Source: Ferrimonas sp. YFM
GTDB taxonomy: Bacteria; Pseudomonadota; Gammaproteobacteria; Enterobacterales; Shewanellaceae
Assembly (NCBI RefSeq): GCF_030296015.1
Contig: NZ_AP027368.1
Coordinates: 1,736,001-1,800,000, forward strand
Reading direction: 5' to 3'
DNA: 64,000 nt
The notes under the pieces were generated by a model. That model did not search any database. It worked only from the letters and a program-made list of their open reading frames with translations, and was not told the DNA's origin. Position numbers and translations under genes: made by a program. Shown here piece after piece: positions 8,443 through 17,529 of this stretch (positions are counted from its first letter, which is position 1; each line of letters opens with the position of its first letter).

Positions 8443-8934
8443 GTGTTGGACCTTCTTCCGGATCTCTGTGATGACTATCTGTCTGAATTGACAGTCCTTC
8501 CCCCTATCTTTCGCCAATTTGGCGGCCAATCCATCTTTTACGGCTCAGTGGTGACCATCCGCTGTCCGGAGGACAACTCTCTGGTTCGCCACTGGGTGTC
8601 CCAGCCCGGTGAGGGGCGGGTGCTGCTGGTGGACGGGGGAGGCGGCGACCGTCGCGCCCTGCTCGGGGACAACCTGGCCAAACTGGCCGTGGACAATGGT
8701 TGGTCGGGCATAGTGGTTTATGGCTATGTCCGTGATGCCGCCACGCTGGCCACCCTGCCTCTGGGCATTCAGGCCCTCGGGGCGATGCCGGTGAAAACCG
8801 AAAAGCGGGGCCTGGGTGAAGAGGAGGTGGTGGTTGAGATCCAGGGGCGCACCATCAGGCCGGGGCAGTACCTCTATGCCGATGACAATGGTGTGGTGGT
8901 CTCCGATCGGCAACTGCCGATTTCTTTGTCATAA
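8443..8934 (+). CDS. rraA: RraA-family regulator of ribonuclease E activity
   Basis: 163 residues from GTG at 8443, fixed by AAAGGAG 8 bases upstream; in-frame starts before it would sit in the leader. Hallmarks of the family are present: FGGQSIFYGSVVTIRCPEDN near residue 25, GRVLLVDGGGGDRRALLGDNLA near 65, and YLYADDNGVVV at the end. RraA trimers bind RNase E and damp its activity; relatives are class II aldolases acting on 4-hydroxy-4-methyl-2-oxoglutarate. Length and sequence resemble E. coli RraA (about 161 residues), so I favour that role. It precedes asmA but is probably separately transcribed. Confidence 0.85.
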   Translation: MLDLLPDLCDDYLSELTVLPPIFRQFGGQSIFYGSVVTIRCPEDNSLVRHWVSQPGEGRVLLVDGGGGDRRALLGDNLAKLAVDNGWSGIVVYGYVRDAATLATLPLGIQALGAMPVKTEKRGLGEEEVVVEIQGRTIRPGQYLYADDNGVVVSDRQLPISLS

Positions 8935-9018
8935 CCGACTGAGATATTTGAGTTAAAATAGAAGAACTCCCACCGCCTTTTGGTGGTCTCAACTTGAAAC
9001 AGATTCAATGGATGCACA

Positions 9019-10866
9019 ATGAAAGCGATCAAATGGTTCCTTATCGTCATTGCGACCCTGGTGTTACTGCTGGCGGTCTACATCGGCGTTTTCCTTGATC
9101 CCAATGCCTTTAAGCCTCAACTGAGTGCCAAGGTCCAGGAGGCCACCGGCCGTACCCTCAACATCGACGGAGATATTGGCTGGAGCCTGTTCCCCAAGGT
9201 GGGCCTTGAGATTGGTGGCCTGACTCTTGGAAACCTGCCTGGCGAGTCTCTGCCTCCTCTGCTGTCGGTGGAGCAGGCTGTGGTGGGCGTGAACCTGATG
9301 CCTCTGCTTACCCGGGAGGTGGAGATAGAAGAGGTGGCACTGACCGGTGTGGATCTCAACCTGGTGACCCTCAAAGATGGCCGCACCAGCCTCGATGGCC
9401 TGGGAGGTGAGGGCAGCGCTGCCGAGGATTCTCAAACACAGGCGCCAACTGACCAGCAGGGGCAGATGACGCCCGCGGGCTGGAAGTTGGGCAGTCTCTC
9501 CCTGACGAAGCTGAATTTCAGCAGTGACAACCGGCAGACCGGCGTCAGTCGTACCCTGGCGGTTGAGTCCCTGACCCTGAAAGAGTTTGAACCTGGCCGC
9601 GCCGCACCCTTTGAGATGGTGGTGAAGGCGGTGGATCCCCAGATGACCCTGAACACCTCAGCGTCTGCGCTGCTGACCGTCGCCAAGGACTTCTCCCGCA
9701 TTCAACTGGATAAGTGGAGTCAGAGCATCTCCATTGTCGGTGACCAGATCCCCAATGGTGGCAAGCTGGATGCGAAAGTGGGTTTTGATGCTGACGTGAA
9801 CCTGGCGAGTCAGCAGTTTGCCCTGACCAACCTGGACCTTATCCAGGGTGAGTTCCGGCTGAAAGGCGCGGGCAGTGTGGATTTGACCCAGAAGCGCCCT
9901 GTGCTCAACATGGAGTTGTCGGGTAACGACCTGGTGCTTGACCCCTGGATGCCTGAATCCACCCAAGCCACCAGCGAGAAAAAGGAAACCGCGCCTTCTG
10001 CCCCTGCGGAGGGGGAGCCGGACCTGTCGGTTCTGCGACAGTTTGATCTCTATGCGCGGATGGGACTGGATTCCATCAAGGCGAAACAGTGGCTGGTGAC
10101 CAAACCCAGCCTGGATCTCAGCCTGGTGGACGGCCTGTTTACCCTGAAGCAGATGAAAGCCACCGCCTTTGAGGGCACCCTGGTCGCCAAGGCCACACTG
10201 GACAGCCGTGTTGAGCCCGTTGCCTATGATTTTGATGCCAATCTGGATGGTCTCTCCATCCAGCCCCTGCTGGAGACCGCGGTCAATCAAGGGGTCCTGG
10301 CTGGCCGCGGGCAACTTTCCGTGAAAGGGAATGGCGCTAGTCTGGCACCGGATGCGGTGCTGAAGAATCTGGTCGCCAATGGTCGCCTGGCTCTGGATGA
10401 TGGCGCCCTTTACGGCATCAACGTTGCCCAGAAGATTCGTGAAGTGGAAGCCAAGCTCTCTGGCGAGAGTATTGATCAGGCAGCTGAAGTGCAAAAGACC
10501 GACTTCTCCAGCTTTGTCACTGAGTTCGCCATGAACAAAGGCGTGGTCACCACCCCGGCACTGAATCTGGCGTCGCCCCTGCTGCGCGTTCAAGGCCAGG
10601 GGCAGGCCAACCTGGTTGAGCAGGAGATGGATTACGCCATGGAGGTTTCCATTGTGGGCTCTCTCGAAGGCCAGGGCGGCGAGTCTCTGGACAAGCTCAA
10701 AGGGCTGACCATTCCTCTGGCTATCGGTGGTAGCTTCACTGAGCCGAGCTTCAACGTCGATATGGATCAGTTGCTGAAGAACAAGCTGGATCAGGAAGAG
10801 GACAAACTGAAGAAGAAATTGGAAGACAAGCTTAAGGATAAGCTGTTTAAAGGCTTTGGAGGCTAA
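9019..10866 (+). CDS. asmA: AsmA-family outer-membrane biogenesis protein
   Basis: 615 residues. One N-terminal inner-membrane helix (about 4-26), then the conserved AsmA start (DPNAFKPQLSAKVQEATGRTLNIDGD) and a long beta-rich periplasmic body ending in AMEVSIVGSL and a lysine-rich tail (about 590-612). AsmA-like proteins belong to the bridge-like group that moves phospholipid between inner and outer membrane. A proline/acidic linker occurs near 315-335 (QATSEKKETAPSAPAEG). Two bases separate its stop from the lipoprotein start, so the two genes form an operon. Confidence 0.92.
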   Translation: MKAIKWFLIVIATLVLLLAVYIGVFLDPNAFKPQLSAKVQEATGRTLNIDGDIGWSLFPKVGLEIGGLTLGNLPGESLPPLLSVEQAVVGVNLMPLLTREVEIEEVALTGVDLNLVTLKDGRTSLDGLGGEGSAAEDSQTQAPTDQQGQMTPAGWKLGSLSLTKLNFSSDNRQTGVSRTLAVESLTLKEFEPGRAAPFEMVVKAVDPQMTLNTSASALLTVAKDFSRIQLDKWSQSISIVGDQIPNGGKLDAKVGFDADVNLASQQFALTNLDLIQGEFRLKGAGSVDLTQKRPVLNMELSGNDLVLDPWMPESTQATSEKKETAPSAPAEGEPDLSVLRQFDLYARMGLDSIKAKQWLVTKPSLDLSLVDGLFTLKQMKATAFEGTLVAKATLDSRVEPVAYDFDANLDGLSIQPLLETAVNQGVLAGRGQLSVKGNGASLAPDAVLKNLVANGRLALDDGALYGINVAQKIREVEAKLSGESIDQAAEVQKTDFSSFVTEFAMNKGVVTTPALNLASPLLRVQGQGQANLVEQEMDYAMEVSIVGSLEGQGGESLDKLKGLTIPLAIGGSFTEPSFNVDMDQLLKNKLDQEEDKLKKKLEDKLKDKLFKGFGG

Positions 10867-10868
10867 CT

Positions 10869-11405
10869 ATGTTACGAGTCGCTACCCTATGTGCGGCCAT
10901 TGCCCTGGCGGGCTGCAATCAGCAGGAAGAGCCGGCGCAGACTCAGGAGCAGGCGCCTGCGCCCAAACAGGTCAAGGTAGAGGCCCAGCCTCTCAAGGAG
11001 CAGGAGTCTGTCATGAAGCAACTGGACCCGGAGGTGCGGGTGATTCAGCCCACTCTCTCCCTGATGCTGTCCGACAGCCATTGGCCGCGGGATACCCCAC
11101 TGGATGTGGCCGCCAAGGTCGAGAACACCACCGACCATACTATGGAATTGACCCTGCTGTCGGGCATGACCGCGGACTTGATTCTGTCCCAGGGCAAGCA
11201 ACCGGTGTGGCAGTTTAGCCATGAGCGCATGTTCACCCAGGCTCTGCGACCCTGGCCCCTGGAAGCGGGGGCGGAAAAGGCACTGACCTTTACCATCAGC
11301 AGTGAGGTCCTGTCGGCCCTGGAGCCTGGCGATTACAACCTTCAGGTGGAGCTCAACACCATAGACAAACCCCGCAGTGCCAGGGTGGAGATCACCCTGA
11401 AATAG
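10869..11405 (+). CDS. BsuPI-domain lipoprotein
   Basis: 178 residues. Lipobox LAGC near residues 13-16, then a Glu/Gln/Pro-rich linker, then an immunoglobulin-like domain (about 60-178) with LDVAAKVENTTDHTMEL and LEPGDYNLQVELN, as in the BsuPI intracellular-protease-inhibitor fold. The first residue after Cys is Asn, not Asp, so outer-membrane sorting by Lol is expected. Translationally close to asmA; a strong terminator follows. Role unknown. Confidence 0.8.
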   Translation: MLRVATLCAAIALAGCNQQEEPAQTQEQAPAPKQVKVEAQPLKEQESVMKQLDPEVRVIQPTLSLMLSDSHWPRDTPLDVAAKVENTTDHTMELTLLSGMTADLILSQGKQPVWQFSHERMFTQALRPWPLEAGAEKALTFTISSEVLSALEPGDYNLQVELNTIDKPRSARVEITLK

Positions 11406-11413
11406 TCTCTGAG

Positions 11414-11441
11414 CGCCCCGGTTTTTACCGGGGCGTTTTCT
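11414..11441 (+). terminator. Intrinsic terminator of the asmA operon
   Basis: CGCCCCGGT, TTTT loop, ACCGGGGCG, then TTTTCTTTT. Confidence 0.92.
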
Positions 11442-11524
11442 TTTCCTCTCCCGCTCACGATTCGCAGCTATCTAATTTGCTTGAACTATAGTTAAGGTTC
11501 AGGTGTGTTTTGGGGGGCGTTGCG

Positions 11525-12340
11525 ATGATCATTGTCGAGGGGTTGGCCAAGCGTTTCGCAATACCCAAGTCCGGGGAGATGACCCAGTGTAAGCGCCTGG
11601 ATCCCAGGCTTCAGGATGGTTTCTTCAACTCGGTACAATCGGTCAGTTTTCGCGCCCGCCCTGGCGAGGTGTTGGGGTTGCTCGGCCCCAACGGTGCAGG
11701 CAAGACCACGGTACTGAGAATGCTCTCAGGGGTGCTGACCCCGGATAGGGGCAGCATAGAGATCAACGGCCATCAGTGGCACAAGCAGCCTGAGCGGATG
11801 AGGCGCCAAATTGGGTTTCTGTCTGCCTCTACCTCCCTCTATGAACGCCTCAGTGTCGAGGAAAATCTTGTTTACTTCGGCCAACTCTATGGCCTCTCTC
11901 CCGCACAGATCGCCAACCGGATCGATACCTTGTCCAGCCAACTGGAGCTGGCGCCATTTCTGCAACGCAAGGTGGTGGAGTTGTCGCTGGGGATGAAGCA
12001 GAGGGCGGGCATCGCCAGGGCGGTCATTCACCAACCCGAAGTCATAGTTCTCGATGAACCTACGACCGGACTGGATATCATGTCCGCCCAAGCGGTGCTT
12101 GACTTTATTCATAGTCAAAAACAACAGAATAGGCCAGTTATTTTTTCGACTCACCGACTCGAGGAGGTGAGTCTGCTGTGCGATCGCATTGCCGTGGTGA
12201 TGCAGGGATTATGTGTATTTGAAGGCTCTCTTATCGAATTCGCCGGCAGTCGCGACCCCAATGCACTGCGCGAGGCCTTTGTCGGATGCCAGCAGAGGCT
12301 GAGTCAGCCCCCTCAGGGGCAAACCCGGGGAGTGGCCTGA
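11525..12340 (+). CDS. ABC exporter ATP-binding protein, NatA-like
   Basis: 271 residues from ATG at 11525 behind a G-rich ribosome site. Walker A GPNGAGKTT (about 60-68), signature LSLGMKQR, Walker B VIVLDEPTTGLD and the switch His in FSTHRLEE are all present, so the ATPase should be active. The N-terminal sequence (MIIVEGLAKRF, a longer insert before FNSVQSVSF) is typical of the NatA group. It is translationally coupled (ATGA overlap) to the permease at 12340, and both probably export Na+ or a small lipid/peptide substrate. Confidence 0.9.
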   Translation: MIIVEGLAKRFAIPKSGEMTQCKRLDPRLQDGFFNSVQSVSFRARPGEVLGLLGPNGAGKTTVLRMLSGVLTPDRGSIEINGHQWHKQPERMRRQIGFLSASTSLYERLSVEENLVYFGQLYGLSPAQIANRIDTLSSQLELAPFLQRKVVELSLGMKQRAGIARAVIHQPEVIVLDEPTTGLDIMSAQAVLDFIHSQKQQNRPVIFSTHRLEEVSLLCDRIAVVMQGLCVFEGSLIEFAGSRDPNALREAFVGCQQRLSQPPQGQTRGVA

Positions 12341-13533
12341 TGGTAGGAAAAGTGTGGCTCAAGGAGCTGAAGGAGGTGCTGCGGGATCGAAAAACCATGA
12401 CCTTCGTGGTGCTGTTCCCCACCGTGGTGTTGCCTGCACTCATCCTGGTGGTCGGAGTGCTGGGTTACCAGATGCTGATGAGCAAGCAGCAGGAGGCGAT
12501 CCACTTTGCCGTTGTGGGGGAGTCGCCCTGGCGTGAACAGGTGGTCGACGCGCTAAAGGAGGTGCCCCACCTGGAATTGGCGCAGTCTGACAGCGCCACG
12601 CCTCTGCCTGAGCAGATCAACAGCGGCAAGCTGCAGCTGGTGGTGTCACTGCTGCCGGGGTTTGATCCGGTGATCTCCAGCCAGAACCGCTGGCAGCTTC
12701 TCTACGACCAGACACAGAACCACGGTCAGTTTCGCCCGGTTGAGCAGCGGCTGGAGGTTCTGAGTACCCAATGGCTGGGGCGATTTATGGCCTACCACGG
12801 GGTGTCGGAGGAGGTGCAGGGCAGGCTGCATACGCCACTGGCGCTGGAGCACGTGGGGACCGCTCAGGCCAGACAGGATATCGGTGAAAGGGTAGGCAGT
12901 GTCCTGCCCTACATTCTGCTGTTCCTGTGCATGATGGGGGCGATGCTGCCGGCCCTGGACATTGGGGCCGGAGAGAAGGAGCGGGGAACCCTGGAAACAC
13001 TGCTGATGGTGCCCCAGCCTCGTACTACCCTGGTTCTGGGGAAGTTTCTGGTGATTGTCACCACCTCAATGACCCTGACCCTGCTTACTATTGTCAGTGC
13101 CCTGGTGTGGCTGACCGCTGTCGGTACCTTGCTCGACCTTGGCGTGTTTGTCACCCTGGCGAAGATGGTGAATCCCGTTGACCTGCTGCTGCTTCTCGCC
13201 CTGTTGCTGCCCATCTCCGGGGTGTTTTCGGCGATCCTGCTGGCGGTCTCCATCTTTGCCACCAGTTTCAAGGAGGGGCAGAACTACATGGGCGGGTTGC
13301 AGGTGGCGGTGCTGGTTCCGGCGATGGTGGCCACCATGCCCGGGGCGGAGCTGACCTCCTCCAATGCCTGGTACCCCATCTTCAACATCTCCCTGGCCAT
13401 CAAGGATCTGCTGAAGGGCACCTTTGCCTATCATGATCTGGCTGCGGTGTTTGCCTCCAACCTGATTCTCTCGACTCTGCTGCTCTGGTGCTGTGTTCAG
13501 TGGTTCAGCCGTGAATCCGTGCTGTTTCGCTAG
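12340..13533 (+). CDS. ABC-2 type permease, NatB-like
   Basis: 397 residues starting at the ATG overlapping the upstream TGA (ATGA); the longer in-frame ORF from 12286 lies inside the ATPase gene. One N-terminal helix (about 20-42), a large extracytoplasmic domain (about 45-190), then five to six C-terminal helices including GAMLPALDIGAGEKERGTLE, the conserved ABC-2/NatB motif. Forms the membrane part of the exporter with the preceding ATPase. Original NatAB exports sodium; other members export antibiotics or peptides, so the substrate is uncertain. Confidence 0.88.
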   Translation: MVGKVWLKELKEVLRDRKTMTFVVLFPTVVLPALILVVGVLGYQMLMSKQQEAIHFAVVGESPWREQVVDALKEVPHLELAQSDSATPLPEQINSGKLQLVVSLLPGFDPVISSQNRWQLLYDQTQNHGQFRPVEQRLEVLSTQWLGRFMAYHGVSEEVQGRLHTPLALEHVGTAQARQDIGERVGSVLPYILLFLCMMGAMLPALDIGAGEKERGTLETLLMVPQPRTTLVLGKFLVIVTTSMTLTLLTIVSALVWLTAVGTLLDLGVFVTLAKMVNPVDLLLLLALLLPISGVFSAILLAVSIFATSFKEGQNYMGGLQVAVLVPAMVATMPGAELTSSNAWYPIFNISLAIKDLLKGTFAYHDLAAVFASNLILSTLLLWCCVQWFSRESVLFR

Positions 13534-13552
13534 GGGGGCAAACAAGGCGATC

Positions 13553-13583
13553 AAAAAAGGGCCGCACTGACGCGGCCCTTTTG
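13553..13583. terminator. Bidirectional terminator between permease and mltD
   Basis: AAAAAAGGGCCGC, loop ACTGAC, GCGGCCCTTTT: symmetrical A/T tracts serve both convergent transcripts. Confidence 0.9.
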
Positions 13584-13600
13584 CACTCTTGGCTGCTTTG

Positions 13601-15184
13601 TTAGCTGCTGATCTTGGTGACATCCACATACAGGGTCATCTTCTGGCCCGGCTGCAGGTACTTCTTGGCATCCAACTGGTTCCAGCGCACCAGATCGGTC
13701 ACGGTGACGTTGAACTTCTTGGCGATTCGGGCCAGGGAGTCGCCACTGCGAACCTTGTAGCTGATCTGACGCATCACCGAGGTCTTGTCCTCGTTCTTGC
13801 TGATGCGGTTAACCCAGATCACCAGTTTCTGGCCAGGACGAATGGTGTCCTTGGGGGCCAGGGAGTTCCAGGAAGCCAGCTGAGACACCTTGACCTTGTT
13901 GGCCCGGGCAATGGTCCAGAGAGAGTCCCCGGATTTGACCGTATGCTCAATCTTGTAGTTGGCTCGCTTCTTGGACTGCTTTCTGGCCAGGCGCTGCTCG
14001 GCACTGAAGGGGTAGAGCTCGGGATCCTTGGCTGCCACCGGGATCAGCAGGTGCTGGCCAGCGCGGATCATATTGCCTTCGATGCCATTGACCGACTGAA
14101 TGATGCCGATGCGAGTGTGGTATTTCTTGGCAATCACGCCCAGGGAATCACCGGGCTTAATCTTGTAGCGCAGCCAGTTCACCCTTTCGGTGGAGGCGGT
14201 GTCCGACAGGGCGGTGATAAAGCCGTCTGCCTTATCCAGGGGAAGCAACAGGGTGTGGGGGCCGTCCGGAGCGGTCGCCCAACGGTTGTACCCCGGGTTC
14301 AGCTTGTGCAGATCGGCCACCGACATGTCGGCCATATCCGCCGCCAGGGCGAGGTCGATCTGGCTGCCGGCGTCGATCTCCTTCAGGCGAGGGGCGTTGG
14401 GCACAGGCTTAAGGTCGAGGCCGTACTCTTCAGCGTTTCGAATGACGTCGGCGACTGCCAGAAGCTGAGGCACGTAGCGCTCCGTCTCGCTGGGCAGATC
14501 CAGAGACCAGAAGTCGGTGGGCTTGCCCTTGGCCTTGTTACGTTTGATGGCCCGGAACACTCGCCCTTCGCCGGTGTTGTAGGCGGCCAGGGCGTAAAGC
14601 CAGTTGTGATCCAGCTTATTGTAGAGGTACTCCATCATATCCATGGCGGCCCGGGTGGAGGCGGCCACGTCCCGGCGGCCGTCATACCACCAGTTCTGCT
14701 GAAGTCCGAAATGCTTGCCCATGGGGCTGGTGAACTGCCACAGGCCTGCGGCAGCGCCGTGGCTGTAGGCGAAGGCATCAAAGGAGCTCTCCACCACCGG
14801 CAGCAGAGCCAGTTCGATGGGCAGGCCCCGCTTCTCCACCTCTTCAACGATCAGGTAGAGGTAGGGATCGGCACGTTCGGAGATGATCTCAATGTGGCGG
14901 GGGTTGGCTTTGTACCACTTGCGAAACTTATTGACGCGCTGGTTATCCGGCACCTCCAGAGTCATCTGGCGCGCGATCCGCTCCCACACATCTTTGGCGG
15001 GGGCGGGGACCACTTCCTGAGCTTCCTGCTCGTCGTTGTCGTTGCCCTGGTCGACAGGCTCTGCGGTCAGGGGCGCTTCGGCGTTGGTTACTGGGTTGTC
15101 CTGCTCTGGCTCACCGCCGCCGAGGGATTGACATCCCGCCAGCAGCAAAGCCAGGGACAAAGCAGAAAGGCTCTTTTTCATCAA
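13601..15184 (-). CDS. mltD: Membrane-bound lytic murein transglycosylase D
   Basis: 527 residues. Lipobox LLAGC near residues 15-19, acidic linker, then a family-1 lytic transglycosylase domain (about 100-260) with the catalytic Glu in LPVVESSFDAFAYS, the GLWQF motif and YALAAYNTGEGRV. Three LysM repeats follow (about 340-385, 415-460, 475-520; each begins with a YK/HTVKSGDSL-like start). It cleaves the glycan strand of peptidoglycan with 1,6-anhydro product formation, anchored in the outer membrane. It lies just downstream of gloB on the same strand, an arrangement common in gammaproteobacteria. Confidence 0.93.
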   Translation of the reverse strand: MMKKSLSALSLALLLAGCQSLGGGEPEQDNPVTNAEAPLTAEPVDQGNDNDEQEAQEVVPAPAKDVWERIARQMTLEVPDNQRVNKFRKWYKANPRHIEIISERADPYLYLIVEEVEKRGLPIELALLPVVESSFDAFAYSHGAAAGLWQFTSPMGKHFGLQQNWWYDGRRDVAASTRAAMDMMEYLYNKLDHNWLYALAAYNTGEGRVFRAIKRNKAKGKPTDFWSLDLPSETERYVPQLLAVADVIRNAEEYGLDLKPVPNAPRLKEIDAGSQIDLALAADMADMSVADLHKLNPGYNRWATAPDGPHTLLLPLDKADGFITALSDTASTERVNWLRYKIKPGDSLGVIAKKYHTRIGIIQSVNGIEGNMIRAGQHLLIPVAAKDPELYPFSAEQRLARKQSKKRANYKIEHTVKSGDSLWTIARANKVKVSQLASWNSLAPKDTIRPGQKLVIWVNRISKNEDKTSVMRQISYKVRSGDSLARIAKKFNVTVTDLVRWNQLDAKKYLQPGQKMTLYVDVTKISS

Positions 15185-15266
15185 TTATTTACCATTATCG
15201 GCCTGGATTGCGGCGCAAGAATCAGCTTACGCCAGGCAATAGTGGTTCGGGATTGTACCCTCTTTA

Positions 15267-16034
15267 TCAGAATTTGTCTTTCCAGGCTCTCAGCTGTGCA
15301 AAGCAGGCCACACTGTCGGCGCAGGGTTGACCACTGTGCTGTTCGGCAGCCGCCTGAACCTGAGGCAGGTGGCTGCGAAGGAAGGGATTGATGGTCAGTT
15401 CATTGGCCATACTGGTAGGCAGCGTGGGGATCTTGTCCTGACGCAGCTTGCTACAGCGGTGTTGATACGCCTGCAGTTGCTGGTTATCCGGCTCTACCGC
15501 CAGGGCAAAGGCCAGGTTGGCCAGAGTGTACTCGTGGGCGGGGTAGAGCAGGGTGGAGGCCCCCAGGTGTCGCAACTTATGCAGGGAGTCGTACATCTGC
15601 TCGGCGCTGCCTTCGAACAGTCGGCCGCATCCGCCGCTGAACAGGGTGTCGCCGCAGAACAGGTGGTGGCCCACCTGGTAGGCACAGTGATCCAGGGTGT
15701 GACCAGGACACAGGGTGACCTTGGCGATCTGATTCAGCCCCTCCAGCAGAATCTGGCTGCCTTCATTGGCAAACTGGCTGCCCCCGTCAAACGGAGAGCC
15801 GGCTGGAACCACCACCTCCATTTCAGGCCAGTGGCCCCGCAGAGTGGCAACGCCGCCCACATGGTCGTGATGGTGGTGAGTGATCAGTATGCCGTTAAGC
15901 TCCAGGCCCTGCTCCAACAGATAGGCCGCCGCCGCATTGCCGTCGCCGGGGTCCACCACCCAGGCGTGGTCGCCCGTATGCAGGCACCAGATGTAGTTAT
16001 CGTCGAACGCGGGGATGGGGGTAATGCTCAGCAT
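15267..16034 (-). CDS. gloB: Hydroxyacylglutathione hydrolase (glyoxalase II)
   Basis: 255 residues, the usual length. The metallo-beta-lactamase signature THHHHDHVGG (about 52-61), the later metal ligands in CPGHTLDH and FCGDTLFSGGCGRLFEG, and the C-terminal helical glutathione-binding region with NPFLRSHLPQV are present. It hydrolyses S-lactoylglutathione to lactate and glutathione in methylglyoxal detoxification. Divergent from the methyltransferase gene at 16205 and upstream of mltD. Confidence 0.95.
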   Translation of the reverse strand: MLSITPIPAFDDNYIWCLHTGDHAWVVDPGDGNAAAAYLLEQGLELNGILITHHHHDHVGGVATLRGHWPEMEVVVPAGSPFDGGSQFANEGSQILLEGLNQIAKVTLCPGHTLDHCAYQVGHHLFCGDTLFSGGCGRLFEGSAEQMYDSLHKLRHLGASTLLYPAHEYTLANLAFALAVEPDNQQLQAYQHRCSKLRQDKIPTLPTSMANELTINPFLRSHLPQVQAAAEQHSGQPCADSVACFAQLRAWKDKF

Positions 16035-16204
16035 GGCGGAACTTCCACAGGGAGTGAGTCACCAGTGTAAGAGGGAACGGGGTGGCGGGGAAGTAAAACT
16101 TGATGCCGTCGGATTACGGGAGTGAAGCCGGGTCTAAGGTACTGGCGCTCAATGCCTATTGTCAGTTATCTTTACTGCGTAATGTACCCGGAAAATGGTG
16201 ATTA

Positions 16205-16951
16205 ATGCGTCCAGCCTACAGCTTCGACTCCATCGCACCTCCGGCCAACTGGTCCCAACTTCCCTGGGGCGACTGGCTGCAGCAGCAGGTGTCTGCCGGG
16301 TTGGACAACTGGTGGCCCAGGCTGTTTGGCTATCACCTGATCAAACTGGGCCCTCTTGCCACGGATCTCAACTCCCGTCTCTGCTCCATCCGCCATCAGG
16401 TAGCCATCCATGCCGAGGGGGGCGATGCCTGGGGCGAGGTCGATGATCTGCCCCTGCGTTGTCGCAGTGTTGATGCCTGCATCATGCCCATGGTGTTGGA
16501 CTTTCATCAGGACCCCCACGGAGTGATTCGTGAGGCCGACCGGGTGCTGGTGGAGGGGGGGCATCTGGTGATCATCGGCTTTAACCCTCTGAGTCCTGCC
16601 GGCCTGGGGTTGCTCTCCCCCAGCCTGCGCAAGCGCTACCCCTGGAAGGGAAGAATGTTTACCCCGAACCGGGTCAGAGACTGGCTGGGGGTGTTGGGCT
16701 ATCAGCTGGTGGCTCAGGAGCCGCTGGCGTTCAGTTCTCTGTTGTGGTCGCCGGATCGTTTCGTCTGGCCGCAGCAGTGGATGGCGCAGCAAACTCCGTC
16801 TTTGGCGTCGGTGTATATGCTGGTGGCCAGAAAGGTGGCGGTGCCCATGACCCCAGTCCGGCCCAGGTGGCGTCCCAGAAAGCGCCTGATCACCTCGCCG
16901 GCGGCTGTCGGTCGAACAGCTGCCGAGAGCCGTCAAACCCTCGAACGCTAG
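16205..16951 (+). CDS. Class I SAM-dependent methyltransferase
   Basis: 248 residues. A methyltransferase-11-like core is visible: PLRCRSVDACIMPMVLDFHQDPHGVIREADRVLVEGGHLVIIGFNPLS, split here by position, at about residues 85-130, and a C-terminal cap with WLGVLGYQLV. Glycine motif I is degenerate. Genes of this type sit between gloB and rnhA in many gammaproteobacteria (E. coli YafS is the positional counterpart). Substrate unknown. Confidence 0.8.
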   Translation: MRPAYSFDSIAPPANWSQLPWGDWLQQQVSAGLDNWWPRLFGYHLIKLGPLATDLNSRLCSIRHQVAIHAEGGDAWGEVDDLPLRCRSVDACIMPMVLDFHQDPHGVIREADRVLVEGGHLVIIGFNPLSPAGLGLLSPSLRKRYPWKGRMFTPNRVRDWLGVLGYQLVAQEPLAFSSLLWSPDRFVWPQQWMAQQTPSLASVYMLVARKVAVPMTPVRPRWRPRKRLITSPAAVGRTAAESRQTLER

Positions 16952-16992
16952 AGCTGAATAGCAAGAGAGGGCCGCGGGCCCTCTTGGTTGTG

Positions 16993-17463
16993 TTAAGGCT
17001 GGTAGCCGGTGTCCTCTTTCAGGTCGCTGCCAGAGGCGGCCTCTCTGGCCAGGTCGTCCACCCGTTCGTTCTCCGGCTGACCTGAGTGCCCCTTGACCCA
17101 GTGCCACTCAATCTGGTGCTTCTGGGTGACTTCGTCGAGCCGCTTCCAAAGGTCGACATTTTTCACCGGTTGCTTGCTGGCGGTTTTCCACCCCTTGCGC
17201 TTCCAGCCGTGGATCCACTGGGTAATGCCCTGGCGCAGATACTGGCTGTCCGTATGCAGGTCCACCACGCAGCGCTCTTTCAGACTTTCCAGTCCGACGA
17301 TGGCTGCCAGCATCTCCATGCGGTTGTTGGTGGTCAGGCGGTAGCCTTCGCTCATCTCTCTGGTGTGCTGACGATAACGCAGCAACACCCCGTAGCCGCC
17401 AGGACCCGGGTTGCCCAGGCAGGAGCCATCGGTGTAGAGAGTGACAGATTTTAGTTGAGTCAT
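16993..17463 (-). CDS. rnhA: Ribonuclease HI
   Basis: 156 residues, normal length. All four acidic catalytic positions are present: Asp in [17 protein letters not shown], Glu in NRMEMLA, Asp in HTDSQYL and Asp in [11 protein letters not shown]; the basic protrusion ([15 protein letters not shown]) is intact. It degrades RNA in RNA-DNA hybrids. Divergent from dnaQ over 66 bp, the conserved enterobacterial/Vibrio/Shewanella arrangement with overlapping promoters. Confidence 0.97.
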   Translation of the reverse strand: MTQLKSVTLYTDGSCLGNPGPGGYGVLLRYRQHTREMSEGYRLTTNNRMEMLAAIVGLESLKERCVVDLHTDSQYLRQGITQWIHGWKRKGWKTASKQPVKNVDLWKRLDEVTQKHQIEWHWVKGHSGQPENERVDDLAREAASGSDLKEDTGYQP

Positions 17464-17529
17464 TTAAATTGTTACCATAGCCGGAGCCTAAGCGGTGCAG
17501 TATACCGCAACTTGTTGCAAATCAGGATT

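Noticed and set aside
13589-15391. 600-codon forward frame antisense to mltD and gloB
   Set aside because: Low-complexity translation rich in Leu, Gly and His; both reverse genes have complete catalytic motifs.
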